From Siphlonurus alternatus (taxonomy: Eukaryota; Arthropoda; Insecta; Ephemeroptera; Siphlonuridae), in assembly GCA_949825025.1 (NCBI GenBank), contig OX463780.1, forward strand, positions 19,255,480-19,319,479: a stretch of DNA of 64,000 nucleotides, written 5' to 3'. The translations under genes and the position numbers were made by a program. Positions 23,801 to 46,572 of the stretch are shown here, in pieces. Numbering within the stretch: position 1 is the first letter of the stretch; each line of letters begins with the position of its first letter. Below the pieces are notes generated by a model. That model saw only the letters and a program-made list of their open reading frames with translations, had not been told where the DNA came from and did not search any database.

Positions 23801-26314
23801 TCATTGCGGTGGTGGATGAGCTGTGCCAGAGCTTCCCGGGGGGCTGGCCGAACGTGCGCAACCTCATTGTCAAGACCAGCAGGTCGCCAGGAATCCCTCT
23901 CTTCGTGGCTCTACGTAAGTCTCCACAGCAGCACCCAAGCTAAATGGATAATAAGGTTTAGGCTTCCTGTGTTTTTTTTCACCATGATTTCGTAATGGAG
24001 GGCCATAAGAATAACATGGGATCTCTATTGCCAACAAATAAGCAACTCCAGATGCCCATCGACTGTTATTCATTAACCTTGAACACTAAGGGTGGATTTG
24101 GTCACCTTGTCCTGCAGATATGTTAATATGGATTCAAAAGAATCCGTGTTCAAAACCCTTATTGCTTCGTAATTTCTTTCAATTTTCAGTCCCAACTCCT
24201 TAACTTAAATTTCCCAAACTTCATTGTTAATTCATCATTAATACTGTATGTAGAAACTTTTTATCTGATTCTTGTCAAGTGATGCTTTATATTATATGTT
24301 CTGTATCTTATAATTTGTGTTTATTTTCACACAAGGAAAGTCTGTCAGTGCAATTAAAATTAACCACTAATTATTCTATGTAATAATTTTAAGTATATAC
24401 AAAAGTATGTCTTCTTCTTCTTTTCTTATGCCCACGTTTTGGCGTTTAAGCCATTTTACTTCTAGTAAGCCAATAGAGAAGGGCTTCCTTCTCTTCTTTC
24501 TTCATGTTGCCAGGCAACGAGTCAAGTTCCGCAGTTAATGCTGAGCATCTAAATAGATGCCCTCTGTCTTGAGGTTCTTTTTTACACAATTTACAAATGT
24601 CATTATCTTGGATTTTGAATTTCTACTGGTAGCATCCAAGATAGTCATGGCCAGTATCTAGTCTGAATTTAGCAGTGTCTCTGAGTCTATTATAAGTGTG
24701 AGTTTTGGCTGATTTAAATATGAGATCTCCCCATGCTTTAATACTTGCTTGTTCTTTCCAATCTGACTCAACTTTCTGTTTCACTGAACTATTAATATGA
24801 GCTTGAATTGAATGAATGGAGATGCTTGTTGTTGGCTGTGTCATCTTGCTGCCCATCTTGGCTAAGTAGTCTGCTTGCTCATTGCCATGAATATTACAAT
24901 GAGCTGGTATCCACTGTAAGACTATTTCTATGTTATTGTCTTGGTGTTCTTGTATAAGTTTTTTTACATTCATTTACTCTATGGGCTTGAGAATTTGAGG
25001 AGGCTATTGCTTGTATTGCTGCAGTTGAATCTGAGAGTTTGACTATTTTACCGTATTTGCTTTGATTATTGGTTTTCAGTAGGGCTATTTAATAATAGTA
25101 TGTTAATAACTGTAAGCTACTACATGGTAATTGTTAACACACACATATATATATATATATATATATGGTAATTTTCTCGCATCATACTGGTATGTAATTT
25201 TTCGTGTTCACCCATCAACACCTGCTCGTACTAACGTTCCTTTGTGCTCTTTGTAGGAAACCCCAATGAAGTGACGCTGCTGCCCAACCGCTTCCGTCTG
25301 CGCCATGCCGACCCCGTGATTGATGAGCTGAGCACTGCTATCGACTCGAAGGTGCTAGTGTACCCAAGCGGTCGCGTCAAGTCCATCACTGGTATGGACG
25401 AGAAGCATGTCCGCAGGGAGGAGAAGAAACAGCTTGCCAAGGAGAAAAAACAGCTGAAAAAGAAGGAAGCCAAGGCCAAGAAAGAAGAGACTGCGCTCCC
25501 TAAGACGAAGAAGGAGGGAAAGATAAATCAGGAGATGGCCAAGCAGCCCAAGAAGCAGAAGTCTGTCTCTCTAAAAGAGCGACGTCGCCTGCGTGAAAGC
25601 TCAATAGGGGCGGAGGAGGAGGGCAGTGACTCTGAGGAGGAAGACGAGGACTCTGGGGCGGAATCAGCTGCAGACTCGTACGAGAGTGGCAGCGAAGACG
25701 AGGAAGCTGATGAGGCGGAGGAGGCGTACCTCACTGAGCTCTCCCACGCTCATCAGCACTCCAAGGTGAGTTTATGAAGCGCAGACTGTTCAAATGTAAT
25801 TTAGAGGAGAAAACATACACTCCGTAGGTGAGGTTATGAACCTTGGCAGAGATAGTCTGAGGTTGTGTTATTCTATTGCTTCGCTAGATATCTGGATATT
25901 ATTTACTCTCACCACCTCTCCAGATCTCGTGTTGGAGGATGGTGATGTAAGATCTAGGAGATATCAGCTGTATAACTGTGCATGCGCATAGAGGCATATT
26001 TGGAGAGATTTTGAGCTTCTGATATTTGGCTGAGGAATAGAAAAATGCAACCTTGGTATAATTTCTCTTATTTGCCTGAGCTCTCTCAAGCACAGCAGCA
26101 CTTCAAGGTAATGGATCTTTTGAGTGCCAGCTTGTGAGGGAAGCTGTTAAGGAACTTTCAATTGTTTGTTGTAATTTATTTTACACATGAGGAAATTTGT
26201 AGACATTTTGAAATTTCCCACGGTAACTAAAACTTTGTCATTTGTTTCTTGCAGACCAAGAGGAAGAACCAGGAAACAAAGCAGAAACAGAAGTCCAAGA
26301 AAATCAAGTCGTAA
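20668..26314 (+). CDS. RSL1D1: Ribosomal L1 domain-containing protein 1 (RSL1D1/CSIG family), complete gene, 8 exons
   Basis: Exons are 20668-20868, 20974-21119, 21431-21581, 22386-22534, 22940-23051, 23758-23914, 25257-25765 and 26255-26314. They give 494 codons plus TAA, with every junction GT-AG and in phase. The start at 20668 is chosen because no ATG lies in frame upstream. Residues 1-65 are basic. A ribosomal-L1-like fold spans about 68-330, with motifs such as VALIVRDLEPRKRK, YEAKKQLCNQFDIFLAD, RLVPILGKVF and FPGGWPNVRNLIVKTSRSPG. A lysine-rich probable coiled coil follows (about 355-415), then a Ser/Glu/Asp acidic tract (about 424-462) and a basic tail. RSL1D1 is a nucleolar protein of similar length and layout that acts in ribosome production and nucleolar signalling. 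The introns hold two hairpin MITEs and a non-LTR fragment, none of which disturb the exons. Confidence 0.92.
20974..21119 (+). CDS. RSL1D1: RSL1D1 exon 2
   Basis: Acceptor CTTACAG, donor GTAAGTAT. It encodes the first part of the L1 domain (VEQGVSELLRIVDER and AVFLTVACFRIANVAKR). Confidence 0.9.
21251..21361. mobile_element. Short hairpin MITE in RSL1D1 intron 2
   Basis: The inverted ends CACTACGTTTACATGACGGT pair almost perfectly with the right end. ATT flanks both sides (21248-21250 and 21362-21364), a possible 3-bp target duplication as in the PIF/Harbinger group. There is no coding capacity. Confidence 0.65.
21431..21581 (+). CDS. RSL1D1: RSL1D1 exon 3
   Basis: Acceptor CCTGCAG, donor GTCAGTCG. 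It encodes VLPHSLLQETSDVALIVRDL and EPRKRKPDNEAVVQLYESRI, the conserved L1-like core. Confidence 0.9.
22010..22268. mobile_element. TTAA-flanked hairpin MITE in RSL1D1 intron 3
   Basis: TTAA lies at 22006-22009 and 22269-22272. The ends GGGGAAGGTAACACGCC are inverted. Inner arms share the CTACATCCCCTATCAGTAGC and AAAATATCAGGTAT motifs with the elements at 27668 and 28391, so all three are one family. Confidence 0.8.
22386..22534 (+). CDS. RSL1D1: RSL1D1 exon 4
   Basis: Acceptor TTGTAG, donor GTAAGTTC. It encodes the YEAKKQLCNQFDIFLADSHI and RLVPILGKVFSQKRK segments. Confidence 0.9.
22940..23051 (+). CDS. RSL1D1: RSL1D1 exon 5
   Basis: Acceptor TTTGCAG, donor GTACGATA. It encodes NPIPVKIESHQMKQSIERAL followed by SKSCLKLSADGATFAIQ. 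Confidence 0.9.
23758..23914 (+). CDS. RSL1D1: RSL1D1 exon 6
   Basis: Acceptor CTGACAG, donor GTAAGTCT. It encodes the AENIIAVVDELCQSFPGGWP segment with NVRNLIVKTSRSPGIPLFVA, close to the end of the L1 fold. Confidence 0.9.
24411..25096 (-). mobile_element. 5'-truncated non-LTR retrotransposon (RNase H and C-terminal zinc knuckle)
   Basis: Read on the minus strand, this gives a broken reading frame. First comes KYGKIVKLSDSTAAIQAIAS, with the SDS catalytic segment of RNase H. After a frameshift near 24975 comes IVLQWIPAHCNIHGNEQADY, the HGNEQAD catalytic block, then KFRLDTGHDYLG. After a stop comes a Cys/His knuckle (ICKLCKKEPQDRGHLFRC). The 3' end is a short GAA-repeat tail. The insertion is bounded by AGTATGT at 24404-24410 and 25097-25103, a target-site duplication. 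RNase H-bearing LINEs of the I/Jockey-like groups have this order. It lies antisense in RSL1D1 intron 6 and is dead because of the truncation, the frameshift and the stop. Confidence 0.85.
25145..25166. repeat. (TA)n microsatellite
   Basis: About 11 TA units in RSL1D1 intron 6. Confidence 0.9.
25257..25765 (+). CDS. RSL1D1: RSL1D1 exon 7
   Basis: The largest exon, 169 full codons. Acceptor TTTGTAG, donor GTGAGTTT. It encodes the last L1-domain segment, then the Lys/Glu coiled-coil stretch, the KSVSLKERRRLRES motif and the long acidic tract. Confidence 0.9.
26071..26107 (+). pseudogene. Decayed tandem copy of the end of RSL1D1 exon 7
   Basis: This stretch matches the last ~35 bp of exon 7 (25731-25765) with a handful of changes and is also followed by GT. 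The exon has LTELSHAHQHSK; the copy would read LPELSQAQQHFK. Sequence after 25827 also resembles the start of intron 7. A ~340 bp duplication of the exon end and intron start explains both. No acceptor is evident in front of the copy. Confidence 0.5.
26255..26314 (+). CDS. RSL1D1: RSL1D1 exon 8
   Basis: The last 19 codons (TKRKNQETKQKQKSKKIKS) and TAA. The acceptor is TTCTTGCAG. The basic tail is typical of nucleolar proteins. Confidence 0.85.
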   Translation, partial: TKRKNQETKQKQKSKKIKS

Positions 26315-26346
26315 TACGTCATTTAAAATTGTGTTTACCTGAAGGT

Positions 26347-26359
26347 AATAAAAAATAAA
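26347..26359 (+). terminator. RSL1D1: Poly(A) signals of RSL1D1
   Basis: Two AATAAA hexamers (26347-26352 and 26354-26359) lie 33-45 bp after the stop codon. Confidence 0.7.
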
Positions 26360-26420
26360 GTTTAACTAATTTTCTATTGCAATCGTGTCATTTCCTGTAT
26401 AGAAAAAAACAACAACTTAA

Positions 26421-27125
26421 AGGCCTTATGAACCTTTTCACATTATTAAGTACACGGTTAGCTTTGCTTCAGTGTGATTCAGCTGCATAAATTTTTTTGT
26501 TTCAGTAGCACAAATATCAGAGATAATAGCCGATGAAGAAGCACCTGTGACGTCACTCATGCTCATTCAGCGGCGACAATATAGGGAAATCCCTGCAAAA
26601 GATAGGTTCACTCCCGCTGCAACCACGGCCACAATTTTACTTCTGGAATTTTGAAACTTTACCATGGCAGTCTTGATAGTATTTGTCAAATAGACTGAAA
26701 GAATTTTTTTGGTGGCGTGTGTACAGATTGAGTTATTGCGGTTGCAAGATAAGCCAAAAATTTAACATTGTTTTCCTATACAACATTTTTGCTCCTCTTT
26801 CTACCGCAATAACTCGGTTTGTATGAATGTCATAAAAAAAAATCTTTCAGGCTATTTGACAAATACTATAAAGACTGCCCTGGTAAAGTTTCAAAATTCC
26901 AGAAGTAAAATTGTGGCCGTGGTTGCAGCGGGAGTGAACCTATCTTTTGCAGGGATTTCCCTATATTGTCGCCGCTGAATGAGCGTGAGTGACTCACAGG
27001 TTCCTTTTCATCGGCTATTATCTCTGATATTTGTGCTGCTGAAACAAAAAAAAATTTATGCAGCCGAATCATACTAAAGCAAAGCTAACCGTGTACTTAA
27101 TATTGTGCAAAGGTTCATAAGGCCT
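26421..27125. mobile_element. TTAA-flanked 705-bp hairpin element
   Basis: TTAA lies at 26417-26420 and 27126-27129. The ends AGGCCTTATGAACCTTT are inverted, and the arms pair over almost the whole length, with the loop near 26775. It begins about 60 bp past the RSL1D1 poly(A) signals. The left arm has TGACGTCA at 26548-26555, decayed in the right arm. It has no transposase. Confidence 0.8.
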
Positions 27126-27667
27126 TTAATACTGTATAATCTAATAACCTATTTTTTTTTTTTTTTTTTTAAACAATATTAATTAGTTTTTACTGTAGCT
27201 ATATAGTTTCTAAAGGATCATGACAGCCTTTATATTAGTGCACCACAGCTATCTTACCATCTAGCTGTTGGTTTAGTGAAAAAAAAAAAAAATAATAATA
27301 ATAATGCCTGTAGTAAATTTTTTAACTTTTTCTCACTTTAAAAGGTAATGAGTCATTTGGACCTCCCCTCAAAGATAACTAAATACAGTATAACTTGGGT
27401 TAAAAATCAATTTTATCTTATTATAAAGTATTGTTAGAAATACAGTATATAATATTTAATATATAAAAATAAAAGAAAGTCATAGTTTCATGAAAATGCC
27501 AACAATGTTGGAAAATATGATGATTCAGACACTTTGGACCTGCATTTATACAGAAGCTCGGTTCATGGCCTCATATGGTATGAGCCCTTTGACATGTGCT
27601 TGATGTTTAACACAATCTTTAGTGTTTGCTCGTGTTTGTTTTGTATGGAAGTTATCAACAGCTTTAA

Positions 27668-28014
27668 GGGTAAGGTAACGCCACCAATGTTAAAAAAAAT
27701 CCCTCTCACAAAAATTCTGAAAAAAATTTAAAATGTTTTCCTCTACACCCCCTATCAGTAGCTAAAATATCAGGTATACAAATACGATCTAGTTTTTGAG
27801 TTATGAATTTTTAAAGTTGACCAATTTAACATGGGAGTTTCATTTCTCCATGTTAAAGTAGTCAACTTTAAAAATTTATAACTCAAAAACTAGATCGTAT
27901 TTGTATACCTGATATTTTAGGTACTGATAGGGGGTATAGAGGAGAACATTTTAAATTTTTTTCAGAATTTTTGTGAGAGGGATTTTTTTTAACATTGGTG
28001 GCGTTACCTTACCC
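27668..28014. mobile_element. TTAA-flanked hairpin MITE (GGGTAAGGTAACGCC family, copy A)
   Basis: TTAA lies at 27664-27667 and 28015-28018. The inverted ends are GGGTAAGGTAACGCCACCAA, and the arms pair to the centre at about 27840. The interior has the CCCCTATCAGTAGCTAAAAT motif shared with copies at 22010 and 28391. Confidence 0.85.
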
Positions 28015-28390
28015 TTAATGTAAGGGAGGGAGATTTTATGTCCAAGGTAGAAAAGACATAAGTTTGGTGCAGAGTCTTAATTAATAACAAACATGAATTG
28101 TTTGTTATGCATATATTAATTTATTTCTTATTTGCAGGGTCTAATAAATTATTTCAGCACCAAATCAGAGCAATTTATTATTATTCAGTCTTGAAAACCC
28201 TATAATAGTGCTGTATAGTTAATTATAACTTAATGCAGGATCCATTTTATGATACTAATTATATAATTATATGCCGAACCTTATGAATTAATAATAGGTT
28301 ATAATTTTATAAATAAAAACATGAAGTCTCCTGAAGGCTAGGCAACCCGTTTTGCATCAAAATAAAGCAGGTTGCTTCATTGAAAACTTA

Positions 28391-28726
28391 AGGGTAAGGT
28401 AACGCCACAAAATCCCTCTCACAAAAATTCTGAAAAAATTTAAAATGTTCTCCTCTATACCCCCTATCAGTACCTAAAATATCAGGTATACAAATACGAT
28501 CTAGTTTTTGAGTTATAAATTTTTAAAGTTGACCACTTTAACATGGAGAAATGAAACTCCCATGTTAAATTGGTCAACTTTAAAAATTCATAACTCAAAA
28601 ACTAGATCGTATTTGTATACCTGATATTTTAGCTACTGATAGGGGGTGTAGAGGAGAACATTTTAATTTTTTTTCAGAATTTTTGTGAGAGGGATTTTTT
28701 TTAACATTGGTGGCGTTACCTTACCC
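28391..28726. mobile_element. TTAA-flanked hairpin MITE (GGGTAAGGTAACGCC family, copy B)
   Basis: TTAA lies at 28387-28390 and 28727-28730. It is nearly identical to copy A but has lost a few bases after GTAACGCCAC in the left arm. The centre is in the opposite orientation to copy A. The high similarity suggests recent activity. Confidence 0.85.
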
Positions 28727-28900
28727 TTAAGCTCTCTTGACCGCCTGCCCCGCCTCGCATATTATGTGAATTTGAATAAAACCTATTTTGAATCTAATTA
28801 TATATATAACAATTAAAGTATTGAAAAAATGAATATTAAAATTCATACTTTTACTAGACATTTTGCTCCAATAAAATAAATAAAGCATTCTAAACTCTTG

Positions 28901-28967
28901 TATATACGCGGCGTATATATATTATCATACAATATATATACGCGGCGTATATATATTATCATACAAT
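28901..28967. repeat. 33-bp direct duplication with a CG palindrome
   Basis: Two adjacent copies of TATATACGCGGCGTATATAT followed by ATTATCATACAA. Each unit has the self-complementary core around CGCGGCG. Confidence 0.75.
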
Positions 28968-29046
28968 AAAGTATGAAAGCATTAGAAAAAATGGTTATAA
29001 TAATTCAATTGGGTGCATATATATTGTCGCCTCAGAAAATATTAAT

Positions 29047-29299
29047 GAGATATTAGAATGTAAAGATTTTAGCAGCTTAATCGAAAGAAGGGGTAATTAA
29101 AACCGTAAAAATATGGTACTGTGAATTTTCTCAGATTTTGCTGAGACCGCGCGAGAACTATTTTTAAAAAATTATTTTAAGTCTATTTTTTTAAATAGTT
29201 CCTGCCATGCGGTCTCAGAAAAATCTAAAAAATTCACAGTACCATATTTTTACCCCTTCTTTCAATTAAGCCACTAAAATTTTCACATTCTAATATCTC
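29047..29299. mobile_element. Long-hairpin MITE related to the ATGGACAA family
   Basis: The inverted ends GAGATATTAGAATGT pair with the right end, and AAT lies on both sides. The arms include GGTACTGTGAATTTT and CTGAGACCGC, which match motif order in the hairpins at 4958 (CTGTGAATTTT) and 35834 (CTCTGAATTTTTTC, CAGACCCGG). It has no coding. Confidence 0.7.
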
Positions 29300-31306
29300 A
29301 ATGATAAAAGCATTTTCTTTAAATAGAGATATTTGAAATGCATTATTTTTATAGCTGAGAGGTGACGTGTATTTATATTTTTAATTGTAATAATGTATAA
29401 AATACACTCGATTATTTATGACGTTGAGTATATTAATTTACTTGTGTTTTTTTTTTTTTTTATAAATTGAGATATTTGTAGTTGTATGATTATTTAAATG
29501 AAGCAATTTATTTTTTTTAACAGACATTTTAGTTTAATATCAAATTATTATAGCAGGTATAAATCAATGAATTATACAGACAGATATTTAACGTAAAAGC
29601 ATTTTAAGATGGCAGTGTGTAATCATGGTGACATGCAATGACATAGGTGTAAGTATAGACAATTAAATTACACGTACGTCTCAAAATCAGCAAAGTTTTT
29701 TTTTTTTTTAAATGTAAAAATTAACACCACACTAAAAAAGCCTAAAAAATAAACTTAATATTACATTATTTTTTAATTATTTAATGAAATATCAATGGGG
29801 ATGAATTTTATTATTGAACTAAAATATGAAAAATTTACCTTGAATTTTTTAAATTGCACTAATAAAAATATTATAATAACAGTTATTCTAGTTACATTCT
29901 TTTCTGCAATACAACAAAATAATACACAACGAATGAAATATGTCATTCAAATAATTATGAATAATAATTAAATTTTTGAAGGATCTTTTATAAACTCACT
30001 GTATATTTTTTTTACTTTTAAAATATGATTTTGCCTGAATGTTTAATTATAATTAATAATACGGAGAAACTATAATAATATGTACCAATTATTTGAACAC
30101 ATAAAATAGAATTTAACCATTGTACTTACAACTTAAAAACTGTTTCATTATTATTTTTTTAAATTAAAATTCTATCTGTAAATAAAATCAATCTATCATG
30201 CGAATATGTTTATATTATTAACTCTTGACTTCTTTTTAGAAAAACTCGTAACTTATAAATTTTTGTTTTTGTTCACAATCTGGTGCTAAAGAGTTGCGTA
30301 TATATTCATAGGGGTTTAAATTAGTTTTATTTTTTAGAACTCTCTTAATTGGATTTTGGATCATTCTAGTACAATATTTAGTTTAATAATAATTTATTAT
30401 AGATAATTAGGTTTGCAACAAATTTTGCTCAAGGTCGTTTTAATGAAAGCGGGAAAATATATCAATTAAAATTTCAGATGTTAATTTCACAGAAATTTTA
30501 CATTATTGTTGTTAACTGGGAATCTAAATATAAAAGGTGTGTAAAATGTTTGAGCTGAATTAGAATTAGTTTAATGTTATTTCAACATGTAAATTTATTT
30601 TGAGCACTTTCATTAGGTCTGGGGGCAGAACAAATCAAATGGATTAGATTTTTTTTTTTTTTTTTTTACTATAGCTTCTTCTAATATTTTTATTTACTTT
30701 TTTAAAAAAAAAAAGTAACAAGTAAAGATTTGTTTTATAGATTGTCCGAATAAATATAAAAATTTAGACAAATTCATCACAAAAATTGCCTTCACTGCAA
30801 TTTTTTTTCCCGTTACAAATTATTTATTAGGAGAAACTATGTGTACGTCTATATATTAATTTTAGGGTAAGAGTCACTATATAAAACACATATTAAATTC
30901 TTTTTCTTCTTTTTAAAAACAGTGAAATAATTTAACAGCAAAATCAATAAATTTATTTTTTTTCTATATAATGTAATAACACCAAAAATTATTAGTTTAT
31001 CCTTTTTTCAATTCTAACATGTAATAAAAATTGTTTTGTCTCTAATATACGTTAAATTTTATACATTATAATTAGCAGACATTTACATAATTTTAAAAGT
31101 TATTAAATTAATTTTTTTGTATTAAAATTTCACGTAAAAACCTCTTGTAATTACAAATTACAACAATATATTAAGGTCAATTTTCCTCAGTTTAATTGTT
31201 CCATAATTATATTTTCACACACTTAACATATTATTTTTCAGAGCACCAACCAATTTTTTTTTCTTCTTTTTGTCAATATTTTTTTAAAAACTAACACTTT
31301 TTTTGA

Positions 31307-43946
<12,640 letters not shown>

Positions 43947-44076
43947 CTGGAACATTGAGACACAGGTTTCACATATAACTCTCATTACATATACTGTTAT
44001 AAGAACGTAAGATAACATGATAAAATACAAGTGCATGTACCCACCCAAGGGCGGATCTATAGCACTCGCAGCTCTG

Positions 44077-44204
<128 letters not shown>

Positions 44205-45538
44205 TTGCCCTATCCACACAGTGCAAGAGGTGTCTAGTACTAAAGAGAAAGGTGGTGGTATCTCTCATGTATTTCAACACACCCTTCACTTCTTCCCCCC
44301 AACCCCAGTGAAAGGTGAACCAAAAATTAAAAAAGGGGGGATGGCACGCACGCATTCTCTAGGTAGTACAAAGATTTTTGTGGTACTCTTTAAACTAAAT
44401 TACTTGATTTAAATCCAATTTTGAGAATGAAGGAAATTTTGCAGCTATAAACAAAACTACAAAGCTTCAAACGTAGACAAGTACAGCAGCTTAGAGAAAA
44501 GGAATATTAGGAGTTCTCATTCTCTGCTAAGTTAAATTCTACTATAATGCATAAACTTAATATAATTAAATACATGTTGTTAATGTTTGTTTCTTTAATT
44601 CAAGGAAGCCCAAAACAACATTTTATTAATTAATATCTTTTTAAACATAATTGATCATTAATTACCCGTGCATTAATTAAATTTTAGTAGCATATTATAA
44701 CTGTAATCAAATCTTACTTGTTAGAATAAAATAAATTAAAAAAAAGGCAGTGTCATTTTGTAAAAATTTCTTCATTTTCAATCATAAAATCATTTTCATT
44801 TGTAAAAGAACAACATAGGATACATGCAGAACATGATGCAGTAGTTTTTGAAAACACGTGATCATAAAAAAACATTGTTATTTGTGTACCTGTAGTTTCT
44901 AATGATATTGAAAGTCTACTGTTAAAGTAACAGCTTTCCACTAAAGGTGAAAAATGAACCACAATTTACTCGCTATATACACAAGATTGAAAGTTATACA
45001 TTTAACTTAAGACGAACAGTCGGGTCATTTGAGACAATATTTATGTTATGATCTGGCCACAACAGTTCCACAACTATTAAGGTCCATTTAGTTCTTCCAG
45101 AATATATTTCTCGAACAAAAACAACGGAGGAAGCTCCACATAATGTCTCTGCAGAGATCAACGTAACCTTCCTTTCTCCCCCTCATGCTGCTGTAGGTTA
45201 TTGCTTAGGATTACATGTTTTTGGAACTGTTTTCTTAAATGACTATAGCAATAATATAAACACAAATCAGACTTCTTTAGGATCTTATAAGAAGCTGTAA
45301 GGAAAATATTGTCTAGCATAATTTTTTATTGTTTAAACATAAAATATAATAATTATTACACAACTACACAAGACATTGTAAAAATATTAACTGGAAGAGT
45401 TATTTTAGTTAAAGTTTGAACCTATAATAGTTTCTAATTAGTAACAAATTACTTTAGTTTTGCTTGTATTTTATTTATATTTTATTTATTTTGAATTTAT
45501 TATTAATTTATAAATTAGCTGGAATAAAGTTAGCAATA

Positions 45539-45592
45539 GAGGCTTCAAGTGAGCTGATTTTTCAGTGTTCCCACTGTCCTATCTAAACCTAA

Positions 45593-45626
<34 letters not shown>

Positions 45627-45800
45627 TTTACGGAACGTCGGTCCGAACCAAAAAATACAGTTGATAATTGAAGAATTCAATTTTTTACGTTATTTATAAC
45701 CGAGAAAAGTAAAAAAAAAAACACTTTGCTTCATTTTCAAATGCAAGATGGACCTTAGCGACATAAATGAGCATCGCGAGGCGCATTAACTTGAAGCCTC
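45539..45800. mobile_element. TA-flanked inverted-repeat element with internal poly-A
   Basis: The ends GAGGCTTCAAGT and ACTTGAAGCCTC are inverted and have TA on both sides (45537-45538 and 45801-45802). The interior is unpaired and holds a poly-A run of about 26. It looks like a Tc1/mariner-type MITE; the short inverted repeat makes this less certain than for the hairpins. Confidence 0.55.
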
Positions 45801-46429
45801 TATGCTTTCCACAAACATCACACAGTCGGAGTTACGATTATTCTTACAGTAAAGTTGTGGATATTATGAATCTGCATGTATTTCCCAACCAGAGCTGCAG
45901 TGCTACTGAATGATACCGAGTACTAAAGGTTCTGACTGTCTTGGATTATCTTTTTTAGTGCAGTGTAACAAATTCATAAAGTTATACTCTGTATCTACTT
46001 TCTCAGACTGTATTAAGACTCTACATATGCTGATCTATAACAAAAACGAACAAATTTATGTTTATAATTTCACAGTTCAAGTTAATAACATCATGCATTT
46101 TTTAGTGCAGACTATAATATCATAAAAAATTATGTAGGCACACATTATTGACTGATTAAAGCTGAAGTGGTAGAACGTTTTTGCAAAAATATTTATACTC
46201 ACATATTTTTAGTACATCATTCAATGTAAAAAAATAAACCACTGTTCGAGGAAAAAAAAAAAGAAGAAAATAGCATTTTAACTGAATGTAAAATATTATA
46301 AACTTAAAGAGATTGAGAGAGAAAGAGAGATTATAATATAATATTAAAAGTTTCTTCTAATAATTTTTAAATATGTGTAACGTAACATTAAATTATTTCT
46401 TATTCAAATAGGCTTGGATTCAAATTTAA

Positions 46430-46572
46430 AGCTGGTATTACACGATACAATTTTTCTAACTATTGCATACAATATTTCCCTACAGGAAAACTTGAACTGC
46501 ATTTGTTTGTATGGAGATGAAATTTTCTCGCAAGGAAAAATTGTATGCAAAATTGTATCGTGTAATACAGGC
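46430..46572. mobile_element. Short hairpin MITE (TATTACACGATACAA family, copy 1)
   Basis: The inverted ends are GCTGGTATTACACGATACAA and its complement. TTAA lies on both sides (46426-46429 and 46573-46576). The arms contain GGAAAAATTGTATGCAAAAT. It is a close relative of 48013-48149. Confidence 0.7.

Larger units (their letters stand above)
28731..31306. other. AT-rich intergenic DNA and probable TARP 3' UTR
   Basis: Apart from a 33-bp direct duplication (28901) and a hairpin element (29047), this is AT-rich sequence without a gene. The 3' UTR of the minus-strand TARP gene must lie next to 31306. Several AATAAA hexamers on the minus strand (for example 30952-30957) could end it. Confidence 0.45.

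Noticed and set aside
25935..26030. Possible C/D box snoRNA in RSL1D1 intron 7
   Set aside because: A GTGATGT and a CTGA lie about 77 bp apart, but the C box is imperfect and no terminal stem is seen.
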